Of a stretch of 43,185 bases of DNA, positions 22,675-30,128 are shown one piece after another (the first letter of the stretch is position 1; every line of letters begins with the position of its first letter). The notes under the pieces are model-generated. The model had not been told where the DNA came from, made no database searches, and saw nothing but the letters and a program-made list of their open reading frames with translations. Position numbers and translations under genes: made by a program. This stretch comes from JACKBJ01 sp964549495 (GTDB taxonomy: Bacteria > Chloroflexota > Anaerolineae > Epilineales > Epilineaceae), in the NCBI GenBank assembly GCA_964549495.1, contig CAZJWJ010000038.1, positions 1 to 43,185 of the forward strand, written 5' to 3'.

Positions 22675-25600
22675 TTGAAGACCTCATCGATCGTATTGGT
22701 CGTTCTCGGACTCATCATCCTGCCGGGTCTCACCCTCCGAGCCTCGGCCCGCCCTGCCGACGAGGGGCAGCTCGACGTCTACACCGTGACGGTGGATTGG
22801 GCCGAGCTCCAGGAGCTCTTGGAACAGGACCTGGACATCACCAAGCCGCGGGTCGTCGACGGCGGCTACCAGGTCGAGATGGTCCTCTCGCCCCAGTCGC
22901 ACTCGGCGCTGGCCTACCAGGGCTTCCAGCCGGAGCTGTGGCTCGACGAGCAGGGCCAGAGCGTGGCCGAGCTGGCCCGGGCGCAGCAGCAGGAAGGCTA
23001 CGACGTCTACCGCTCCTGGGACGAGGAAGGCGGCATCCGCGACGAGCTCTACCAGATCGCCGAGGAGAACCCGGGCTTCGTCGACCTGCGCGTCATCGGC
23101 ACCAGCCACCAGGGTCGCGAGATCATCGCCCTGAAGGTGACCAACGAGGCGGCCGACGTGCCGGACGGCAGCCGGCCGGCCGTGCTCTACAGCTCCTTGC
23201 AGCATGCCCGCGAGTGGATCGCCATCGAGACCAACCGGCGCCTCTTGCACCACTTCGTCGACAACTACGGTGTCGACCAGGAGATCACCGACCTGATCGA
23301 CCAGAACGAGTTCTGGTTCGTGATCGTCGCCAACCCGGACGGCTACCAGTACACCTTCGAAGGCGAGCGGCTGTGGCGCAAGAACATGCGCGACAACAAC
23401 GAGGACGGCCAGATCACCAACGGCGACGGCGTCGACCCCAACCGCAACTTCGACGCGCATTGGAACTACGACATCAACGGCAGCTCGGGCAATCCGGGCA
23501 GCGAGACCTATCGCGGGCCCGACGTGGCCAGCGAGCCCGAGACGCAGGCCATGCAGGGCCTGATCGAGGCCGTGAAGCCGCGCCTCCAGCTCAACTACCA
23601 CTCGGCGGCCGAGCTCATCCTCTACGCGGTGGGCTGGCAGGACCAGACCGAGTCGGTGGACCACGAGATCTTCACCGCCCTGGCCGGCACGCTGGACAAC
23701 CCGGCAGTCGAGGGCTTCGCGCCCATGCTTTCCTCGGGCCTTTACATCACCAACGGCGAGACCTGCGACTACGCCTACGAGAAGCAGGGCGTGCTCTGCT
23801 ACACCCCCGAGCTCTCGACCCCGCCGCCGGGCAGCAACACCGGTTCGGGCTTCATCTTCCCGGATGACGAGGAGCTGATCCAGAACGAGTTCGAGATCAA
23901 CCTGCCCTTCGCCATGGACATCGCGCGATCGGTGGCCGATCCGGCCAACCCGGTCTCGCACCTGGGCAACACGGTCGAGCCGATGGTGGTCGACGACTTC
24001 AGCCTGTCCTACGGCTCGCCGCAGACCGTGCAGGTGACGGCCAAGCGCGAGCTGGGCGAGGTCCGCCTGATGTACCGCATCAACGAGGGCACCGAGCGGA
24101 GCGCCGAGACGGCCGAGTGGGCGGGCGGCGAGCGCTACGGCGTGGCCGGCAGCGTCTACTACCACCGCCTGCGCGGCCAGATCGAGGGCGCCCAGCCCGG
24201 CGACACGGTCGAGGTCTGGTTCGAGAGCGAGGACGGTTTGGTGGCCAGCGAGCCCNNNNNNNNNNTGGTGCTCTCGGCCGAGGACTACACGGGCATCGAA
24301 CCACCCTACGAGAAGACCGACGGTCCGAGCTACCTGGACGCCTACCTGGATGCCCTGGCCGCGGCCGGCTACGAGGCCGATGTCTACGACGTCGACGCCA
24401 GCGGCCGCCTGGCGCCGGACGCGCTGGGCGTCTTGAGCCATTACACGGCGGTGATCTGGTACACCGGCGACGACTACCTGCCCCGCACGGCCGATGACGT
24501 CGTCCAGGCCGACCGCGCCCGACTGGCCAACGAGACGCAGCTGGCGGTGCGCGACTTCCTCAACGAGGGCGGGCGCCTGCTCTGGAGCGGCAAGTACGCC
24601 GGTCACCCCTACACCTACACCGGCGGCAGCGGCCTGGGCCTGCAGAACGACTTCCTGCAGTACTACCTGAGCGCCTATAGCCAGGACGAGGCGGGCGACA
24701 TGCCGGTCGACATCCCCAACCCGGTCGGCGAGGGCGGTAGCTGGTGGTCCGGCTCCTCGAGCAACCGCGATGCCACGGCCGCGCGCGACTTCGACCTCTC
24801 GTCGGCCAGCTCGCCCATCACCTTCAGCTTCGACAGCCTGTGGGAGATGGAGGACGGCTACGACTACGGCTACCTCGAGATCTCGACCGACGGCGGTCAG
24901 AGCTGGGAGAGCCTGCCGGACGCCGGTGGGCACCTGACCGACGAGGATCCCAACGGCGACAACGACAGCTGGGGTCTGACGGGCGAGGGGCAGGACCGGC
25001 TGAGCTTCGACCTCTCGGCCCAGGCCGGCATGACCCAGACCCTGGGCCTGCGCCTGCGCTACGAGAGCGACCAGGGCCAGAACCTGGGCGGCTGGCATGT
25101 CGACAACCTCCTGCTCGAGGGCGCCGATGGCGCGCTCTACGCCAGCGACCTGGACGGCGACCTCGGCGACTGGGAGATCGACGACTGGCTCGCCCTGCCC
25201 ATTCGCAGCCGGCCGCAGGAGACGGTGCCCACGATGCAGGGCGTCGGCACGCCCTTCGAAGGCCTGACGATCGACATCTTGCCGCCCGACCAGGGCAACC
25301 AGGACAACTACACGCTCTTCACGCCCACCTCGGTGGTGATGCCGGCCGACGAGTACCCGCAGTTCGAGAGTTGGCCCGGCGCCGAGTTCGACCGGCCGGG
25401 CAACAAGCCCCACGCTGGCGACTACTACCTCTGGTCGGGTCTGACGACCTACGCCTTCCAGCAGGCGACCCGCACCGTCGACCTATCGGGCGAGACCGAC
25501 GCCGAGCTGCGCTTCTGGGTTTCGCGGCAAACCCGCGACGAGTACGACGCATTCTTCGTCGAGGCCCGGCCGGTGGGCACCGAGGACTGGACCACCCTGC

Positions 25601-26202
25601 CGGACGCCAATGGCCACAGCTCGCCCGATGCGGCCCGCAGCTGCAACACGGGCAGCTGGTTCGGCCGCTTCAACAGCCGCTTGTCGCATTATATGACGGC
25701 GGACGACGAGCAGGGCTGCCTGCCGACCGGCACGACCGGCGAGTGGCATGCGGCAACCGGCTTCAGCGACGGCTGGGAGGAGTGGGTCATCGACCTCGAC
25801 GACTTCACCGGCAGCGAGGTCGAGCTCTCGCTGTCCTACATCAGCTCCAACCAGGCCCTGCCGGGCATCTTCCTCGACGACGTCTCGCTGTCGACCGGCG
25901 AGAGCACCGGCTTCGAGGAGGACCTGGGCGGCTGGATGGTCACCGGTCTGGACCGCGAGGACAACGGCGACGCGCACGAGGACGACTTCATGCGCGCCAC
26001 CGCTGCCGACTATCCGGCCGGCGACGTGCCGGTCGTGGTCACCGGCGACACCATCCTGCTGGGCTTCGGCATCGAGGGCATCGCCAGCACCGAGACCCGC
26101 GACGAGCTGGTCGAGCGCGCCATGGGCTACCTGCTGCGCGACTACGTCCCGCCGGTGGACGAGCCCGAGGCCATCTACCTGCCGGTGCTGCGCAAGGACT
26201 GA
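22675..26202 (+). CDS. Large secreted M14 zinc carboxypeptidase, multidomain
   Basis: About 1175 residues; exact length uncertain because of ten N at 24256-24265. It starts at a TTG with AGGAG nine bases upstream and has a signal peptide (SIVLVVLGLIILPGLTLRASA). The peptidase domain (~115-430) has zinc ligands His177 and Glu180 (QHARE), His309 (NYHSAAE), substrate-binding Arg257 (DPNRNF) and catalytic Glu379 (CYTPELST). A beta-sandwich follows, then a region past the gap with two copies of an InhA/MAM-like module (YGYLEISTDGGQSWESLPD; AFFVEARPVGTEDWTTLPD). The protein ends in AIYLPVLRKD, the same motif as other exported proteins here. Likely an extracellular scavenging enzyme. Confidence 0.88.
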   Translation: MKTSSIVLVVLGLIILPGLTLRASARPADEGQLDVYTVTVDWAELQELLEQDLDITKPRVVDGGYQVEMVLSPQSHSALAYQGFQPELWLDEQGQSVAELARAQQQEGYDVYRSWDEEGGIRDELYQIAEENPGFVDLRVIGTSHQGREIIALKVTNEAADVPDGSRPAVLYSSLQHAREWIAIETNRRLLHHFVDNYGVDQEITDLIDQNEFWFVIVANPDGYQYTFEGERLWRKNMRDNNEDGQITNGDGVDPNRNFDAHWNYDINGSSGNPGSETYRGPDVASEPETQAMQGLIEAVKPRLQLNYHSAAELILYAVGWQDQTESVDHEIFTALAGTLDNPAVEGFAPMLSSGLYITNGETCDYAYEKQGVLCYTPELSTPPPGSNTGSGFIFPDDEELIQNEFEINLPFAMDIARSVADPANPVSHLGNTVEPMVVDDFSLSYGSPQTVQVTAKRELGEVRLMYRINEGTERSAETAEWAGGERYGVAGSVYYHRLRGQIEGAQPGDTVEVWFESEDGLVASEPXXXXVLSAEDYTGIEPPYEKTDGPSYLDAYLDALAAAGYEADVYDVDASGRLAPDALGVLSHYTAVIWYTGDDYLPRTADDVVQADRARLANETQLAVRDFLNEGGRLLWSGKYAGHPYTYTGGSGLGLQNDFLQYYLSAYSQDEAGDMPVDIPNPVGEGGSWWSGSSSNRDATAARDFDLSSASSPITFSFDSLWEMEDGYDYGYLEISTDGGQSWESLPDAGGHLTDEDPNGDNDSWGLTGEGQDRLSFDLSAQAGMTQTLGLRLRYESDQGQNLGGWHVDNLLLEGADGALYASDLDGDLGDWEIDDWLALPIRSRPQETVPTMQGVGTPFEGLTIDILPPDQGNQDNYTLFTPTSVVMPADEYPQFESWPGAEFDRPGNKPHAGDYYLWSGLTTYAFQQATRTVDLSGETDAELRFWVSRQTRDEYDAFFVEARPVGTEDWTTLPDANGHSSPDAARSCNTGSWFGRFNSRLSHYMTADDEQGCLPTGTTGEWHAATGFSDGWEEWVIDLDDFTGSEVELSLSYISSNQALPGIFLDDVSLSTGESTGFEEDLGGWMVTGLDREDNGDAHEDDFMRATAADYPAGDVPVVVTGDTILLGFGIEGIASTETRDELVERAMGYLLRDYVPPVDEPEAIYLPVLRKD
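24256..24265. other. Assembly gap (ten N)
   Basis: Ten undetermined bases inside the M14 peptidase gene. The reading frame is the same on both sides only if the true gap length is 1 modulo 3; the flanks read as one protein, so the gap is probably small or coincidentally in frame. Confidence 0.95.
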
Positions 26203-26236
26203 TCCGCGAGCGCGGGCATCTCGCCCGACACAAACA

Positions 26237-26280
26237 CGAACCGGCGGCCGCGGCGCCTCGAGCGCGCGGCCGCCGGTTCG
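26237..26280. terminator. 16-bp perfect-stem terminator after the M14 gene
   Basis: The arms 26237-26252 and 26265-26280 (CGAACCGGCGGCCGCG and its exact complement) pair over 16 bases with a 12-base loop. It begins 34 bases after the stop codon. There is no T tract, as in other GC-rich terminators of this window. Confidence 0.65.
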
Positions 26281-26349
26281 CGTCGGGCTTGGGTTCGGCC
26301 GGCTCGACCCGTTCCACGTGGACGGATCCTCAGCGGCTCCTGCTGATGG

Positions 26350-26355
26350 TATCAT
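26350..26355 (+). promoter_or_regulatory. Possible -10 box of the mntA-hepT operon
   Basis: TATCAT lies 27 bases before the mntA ATG, leaving room for a leader with the GGAG ribosome binding site. The -35 region is not recognisable. Confidence 0.35.
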
Positions 26356-26382
26356 TCTCACGAGATGAGCGGAGCGTGAATC

Positions 26383-26697
26383 ATGGATCGAGCGCAGAAA
26401 GCAAGCAGAAGTCGTCGCCAACGACTCTTGTCTCAGCGGGACGAGATCTTGCGGATTGCCGCGTCGCACGGCGCACGGAACGTCCGGCTGTTCGGTTCGG
26501 TGGCTCGTGGAGAAGACGATGCTGCAAGCGACATCGACTTGCTCGTCGACTTCGATCCGGGCCGGAGTCTCTTGGACCACGCCGCGTTGCTGCTCGAGCT
26601 TCGTGCGCTGCTCGGGGACGCGGTGGATGTCATCAGCGCACGCGGTCTGAAGCCTCGTATACGCGAGCGGGTCTTGCGAGATGCTGTCGCCCTGTGA
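26383..26697 (+). CDS. mntA: MntA-type minimal nucleotidyltransferase antitoxin
   Basis: 104 residues, cytosolic. It has the minimal nucleotidyltransferase signature LFGSVARGEDDAASDIDLLVDF: Gly38-Ser39, then Asp50 and Asp52, and a third Asp56. In characterised MntA-HepT systems this enzyme inactivates the HEPN toxin by adding AMP to a Tyr near its active site. The ATG has GGAG eight bases upstream. Its stop overlaps the hepT GTG by four bases (GTGA), the usual tight coupling of such pairs. Function is assigned from the motif and the partner. Confidence 0.88.
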   Translation: MDRAQKASRSRRQRLLSQRDEILRIAASHGARNVRLFGSVARGEDDAASDIDLLVDFDPGRSLLDHAALLLELRALLGDAVDVISARGLKPRIRERVLRDAVAL

Positions 26698-27041
26698 GGC
26701 ATCCGACAGACCGGCTGCGTGACATTCTCGAGGCAATCGAGCGCATCGAACGCTACTCCGCTCGTGGCCGGGTGCGCTTTGATCAAGACGAGTTGGTGCA
26801 GAGTTGGTGCGTACACCATTTGCAGATCATCGGAGAAGCGGCCGCGAGACTCGGTTCGGACTTTCATGACCAGCATCCAATCGTGCCATGGCGTCGCATC
26901 ATTGCGATGAGAAACATCTTGGTGCACGAGTATTTCGGGATCGATCCAGACGAGGTATGGAACACCGTGGTGCGAGATCTGCCAGAGCTTCGGGACGCTA
27001 TCGGATTGATCATCGGGAGGCTCGAACGTGGCGATGGATAG
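26694..27041 (+). CDS. hepT: HepT-type HEPN ribonuclease toxin
   Basis: 115 residues, all-helical HEPN domain. The catalytic RNase motif and the modified Tyr are both present in RNILVHEYF: Arg73-x4-His78-x-Tyr80, exactly the Rx4HxY form that MntA AMPylates. Other family features are HHLQIIGEAAARL (~41-53) and the C-terminal PELRDAIGLIIGRLER. It starts at a GTG inside the mntA stop. Its last 14 bases overlap the start of the DUF2272 gene, so the toxin pair appears to share a transcript with two envelope-protein genes. Confidence 0.88.
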   Translation: MRHPTDRLRDILEAIERIERYSARGRVRFDQDELVQSWCVHHLQIIGEAAARLGSDFHDQHPIVPWRRIIAMRNILVHEYFGIDPDEVWNTVVRDLPELRDAIGLIIGRLERGDG

Positions 27042-28200
27042 GACATATGAGCAGGGAACGCGGCGTGGGCTCCAACTCGCGCTCGTCTCGCTGATGGTGG
27101 TGACGGGGCTCGGACGGGGCGCCTCGACCGTGGAAGCGCAGAGCGCGCACGTCGAGCGCTTGCCCGGCGATGCGCTCGACGTGGCCGCGCCCACGGAGCG
27201 GGTGGCCGGCGAGGCCGGCCAGATGCGCGTGACCTCGGCCAGCTGCCCGAGCCTGCCCCTGGCGACGGCGCGGCGGCGCATCGTGGACACGGCGGTTCAG
27301 GAATGGGCCTACTTCGGCTTCTCGGTCACCGACCGGACCGTCGAGCGCGACCGCTTCTCCTGGAGCGGCAGCGACCGCGATGGCCGGCCGCGACGCTCCT
27401 GGCGCAGCCGCGGCGTGAGCCCGCAGCAGGTGGAGGCCTTCCTGCGCGTGGCGCCCTCCATCGCAGGCTACTGGGCCGCCACGCCCGACGGTGCCTGGAT
27501 GCTCGATCGGCAAAACGATCGCTGGACTCAGGCCGAGGGAAACACCGCCCGCTGGCGCGATCCCTGGTCGGCCGCCTTCATCTCCTGGGTGCTCTGCGAG
27601 TCCGGCGTCGGCCAGATGAGCCAGTTCCAGCGTTCCATCGCTCACCGAGACTACGTCGACCAGGCCATCCGGGCCCGCGACGGCCGGGCGCCGGAGGCGG
27701 CCTACGTGGCCTACGAGATGGGCGAGGCGGCCATCGGGCCGGGTGACCTGTTGTGCAGCGGCACGCGCTCGGGCTACGAGACGGTCGATCAGCGGCGCGG
27801 GCAGCTGGGCCGAGGCGCCCGCATGCACTGCGACATCGTGGTGGCGATGGACGAGCCGGCCGGCATCATCCTGGCCATCGGCGGCAACGTCTACGGCACC
27901 GTCTCGCTCAAGCGCTTGCCGGCCGTCCGCAGCGCTGGTCCCGAGCTCCACCCGCATGACGACTTCTTCGGCCACCTGCGGCTGCGCGCCGATCCCATCG
28001 AGGCCGACGCCCTGTCGACCAGCGTCACCGTCCGCGCGCTCGACTGCGCCTCGGGCTTCGCGCCGCCGAGCCAAGTCGAGGTCTTGAACCTGAGCCTTGG
28101 CACGGCGGCTTGCCAAGAGGTCAACTCCGATCCTTCCGGAGCGGCCCCGGCGACCCGTCTGCCCTTCCTGCAACCTTCGCGAACCGGAGAGACATCATGA
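27028..28200 (+). CDS. Exported DUF2272-domain protein
   Basis: 390 residues. A signal peptide (QLALVSLMVVTGLGRGASTVEAQ) is followed by the DUF2272 domain. It shows RIVDTAVQEWAYFGFSV (~87-103), PWSAAFISWVLCESGVGQ (~179-196), SIAHRDYVDQAI and IGPGDLLCSGT (~239-249), then MHCDIVVAM, an arrangement I associate with the CHAP/NlpC-like superfamily, though no hydrolase activity is established here. The GTG at 27028 is preferred over the ATG at 27034 because GGGAGG lies seven bases upstream. It overlaps hepT by 14 bases and the next gene by four (ATGA). Confidence 0.75.
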   Translation: MAMDRTYEQGTRRGLQLALVSLMVVTGLGRGASTVEAQSAHVERLPGDALDVAAPTERVAGEAGQMRVTSASCPSLPLATARRRIVDTAVQEWAYFGFSVTDRTVERDRFSWSGSDRDGRPRRSWRSRGVSPQQVEAFLRVAPSIAGYWAATPDGAWMLDRQNDRWTQAEGNTARWRDPWSAAFISWVLCESGVGQMSQFQRSIAHRDYVDQAIRARDGRAPEAAYVAYEMGEAAIGPGDLLCSGTRSGYETVDQRRGQLGRGARMHCDIVVAMDEPAGIILAIGGNVYGTVSLKRLPAVRSAGPELHPHDDFFGHLRLRADPIEADALSTSVTVRALDCASGFAPPSQVEVLNLSLGTAACQEVNSDPSGAAPATRLPFLQPSRTGETS

Positions 28201-28844
28201 CCCCACGCATCCTTGCCGCCCTCGCATCCCTGGCCCTGCTGTCTGCCGCTTGTACGAGCCAGGAGGGCCAGGCGCCGACGGAGGAATCCGAGCCGGCAAC
28301 GCCCACGGCCGAGGTCGTCATCGACCCCAGCCCGGCGGTGACCGAAGCGGAGCCGACGGAAGCCGAGCCGACCGAAGAGACCGGCAACGGGGGCGGGGAC
28401 ATGCCCGTGGTCGAGCTCGACTGCATGAACGACGACATGGAGTCGCTGGACTGGGTGGCCTGCAACGTCATCGCCTCGCTGGAGACGCAGAACACGCAGC
28501 CCCTGATGGGCTACATGAGCGATCCCTTCGGTCTGCTATATTGGCGCTCGGAGGGCATCTCCGTTCCGCGCGAGCAGGCCCTGGCCGAGATCGAGAACGA
28601 TCGCCTGCCCGTGGACCCGAGCGCGCCGCCCAGCTTCAGCACCGATCCGGCCGCCATCCCCTCGATGATGGACACCACGCCCTCGGACTGGCTGGGTCCG
28701 GACGTCGAGGTCGAGCTGACGCTCTACAGCAGGGGCTGGGGGACGGACGGCGGGGACGAGGCCATGCTCTTCTTCACCCGCGACGCGGAGGGCGCCTACC
28801 GCTGGTCGCACCTCTTCTACGCCATGGGCGGCTTCGAGCGCTGA
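28197..28844 (+). CDS. Lipoprotein of unknown function
   Basis: 215 residues. The signal peptide ends in a lipobox (LALLSAAC, Cys19). A Glu/Pro/Thr-rich linker (~20-70) leads to a compact domain starting VVELDCMNDDMESLDWVACN and ending AYRWSHLFYAMGGFE. I do not recognise the fold; the ending suggests a stress-related or SnoaL/NTF2-like alpha+beta domain only weakly. The ATG has GGAG seven bases upstream and overlaps the DUF2272 stop (ATGA), so the two proteins are probably made together and may interact at the membrane surface. Confidence 0.65.
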   Translation: MTPRILAALASLALLSAACTSQEGQAPTEESEPATPTAEVVIDPSPAVTEAEPTEAEPTEETGNGGGDMPVVELDCMNDDMESLDWVACNVIASLETQNTQPLMGYMSDPFGLLYWRSEGISVPREQALAEIENDRLPVDPSAPPSFSTDPAAIPSMMDTTPSDWLGPDVEVELTLYSRGWGTDGGDEAMLFFTRDAEGAYRWSHLFYAMGGFER

Positions 28845-28905
28845 GCTCGTCGTCGCGGTCACGATCCTGTCGTCGCCGCAACGAACCCGGGGCGCCGGTC
28901 GATTG

Positions 28906-29847
28906 CTAGACCCGCCGGCAGATGGCCGCGTGCTGGTCGCCGTTGAGGGCGGCCGGCCGGTAGTCCTCGATCGACCAGGCTCCGGGCCAACGGCGCCGTA
29001 GGTAGGCCGGGCGATGGAAGGCCTGGCGGTAGTAGTCGGGCAAGCCTTCGGTGTCGTAGAGTCGGGCGTAGACGAAGCCGCGCAAGTAGAGTCGGGCGCG
29101 GTCGAGGGCTTGTCCCGGCGGCAGGTGCTCGGGCCCGTGCAGCGAGGCGATGAGCAGGCCGCCCGGCCGCGTCCGGCGCGCCAGTTCGCGCAGCCAGGCC
29201 AGGTGCAGGGCCTCCGGCAGGTGGGTGAAGACAGAGACGGCCAAGACCAGGTCGAAGCCCGCTTCCGGCAGCTCGGTCGGCGGCTGCTGCGGGATTCGGG
29301 CGAAGTGGGCCGGCGGCGACAGATGATCCTGGCACCAGGCGATGGCCGGGCCATCGATGTCGACGCCGGTGTAGCGCGCCGGAGCGAGCAGGGGTGCCAG
29401 GAAGCGAGCCACGCGGCCGCATCCGCAGCCAAAGTCGAGGATCCGCGCGTTCGCGGGCAAGGCGTCGAGCTCGTCGATCAAGGCCAGGAGGTCGAGGGCC
29501 AGGACGGCGCCGGTTTGGCGGAAGTCCTCGGCATCCGGCCCGCCGTGCACCCGCGCCCGCAGCTCCGCAGGCGGAAGCGGCGGCCCGCCCTCGCTCGATG
29601 CGGCGCGCAGGCGGCGCGGGATCCAGCCCCTCGCGCTCGGACGCCCTTCGCGCAGCCCATGGCAGACGTAGTGCTCGAGGCCCGAGCCCAGGCTGCCGTC
29701 GCGGATGGCGTCGGCGACGTCGGGATGCCGTACCAGGTAGCCGGCCTCGTCGAAGGCCGGCTCGCCATCGCGATCCGAGATCCGCCATGCGGCCGTGCCG
29801 GGCCTCCGGTTTGCGTGGGAAGGTGAGTCGTTGGTCGTTTGGGGCAT
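28906..29847 (-). CDS. SAM-dependent methyltransferase with an N-terminal NPDVA-type repeat domain
   Basis: 313 residues. Residues ~30-75 (FDEAGYLVRHPDVADAIRDG, then HYVCHGLREGR) match the short YLxxNPDVAxAV...HYxxxGxxEGR module found in surface and glycan-related proteins. Residues ~130-270 are a class I methyltransferase with motif I ARILDFGCGCGRVARFL, acidic motif YTGVDID and post-motif FDLVLAVSVFTHLPEA. The ATG at 29847 has AGGAG five bases upstream. The combination suggests modification of a glycan or secondary-metabolite-like substrate, but the substrate cannot be read from sequence. It converges on the lipoprotein gene at 28844. Confidence 0.8.
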   Translation of the reverse strand: MPQTTNDSPSHANRRPGTAAWRISDRDGEPAFDEAGYLVRHPDVADAIRDGSLGSGLEHYVCHGLREGRPSARGWIPRRLRAASSEGGPPLPPAELRARVHGGPDAEDFRQTGAVLALDLLALIDELDALPANARILDFGCGCGRVARFLAPLLAPARYTGVDIDGPAIAWCQDHLSPPAHFARIPQQPPTELPEAGFDLVLAVSVFTHLPEALHLAWLRELARRTRPGGLLIASLHGPEHLPPGQALDRARLYLRGFVYARLYDTEGLPDYYRQAFHRPAYLRRRWPGAWSIEDYRPAALNGDQHAAICRRV

Positions 29848-29988
29848 GGTCACTCCTCGGGGGCCGGCCGGAAGTCGAAGCGATGGATCCGAATTCGGCC
29901 TGTCTTCGTCTTGGTCGACGGCAGATCGACGTCACTGTTTCGGCAAGGTCGGGCTACCCTGGACGCACCTGGCGGTGTTGCTTCGACG

Positions 29989-30009
29989 AAAGGGGCGTCA
30001 TCCCCTTTT
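29989..30009 (+). other. Hairpin with short T run upstream of the vWA gene
   Basis: AAAGGGG and CCCCTTT form a seven-base stem with loop CGTCAT, followed by TCC. It lies 120 bases before the vWA protein start in a 281-base intergenic region that is otherwise featureless. It could be a terminator, an attenuator, or the end of a small transcript. Confidence 0.35.
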
Positions 30010-30128
30010 CCGGGGAAGTCTGCAGCCGGCTCCGCCCGCCGATGCGCGCTCGATCGCGAGGGTGCACCTCCGCAAGGCGGGCGCCGGCCTTGTCCCTCTC
30101 GCGCCTCGAGACGTTAGGAGCATAGCGC

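Noticed and set aside
22684..25413. 909-residue open frame antisense to the M14 peptidase
   Set aside because: Shadow of the real gene; Val/Ala/Gly/Arg-rich translation with no motif.
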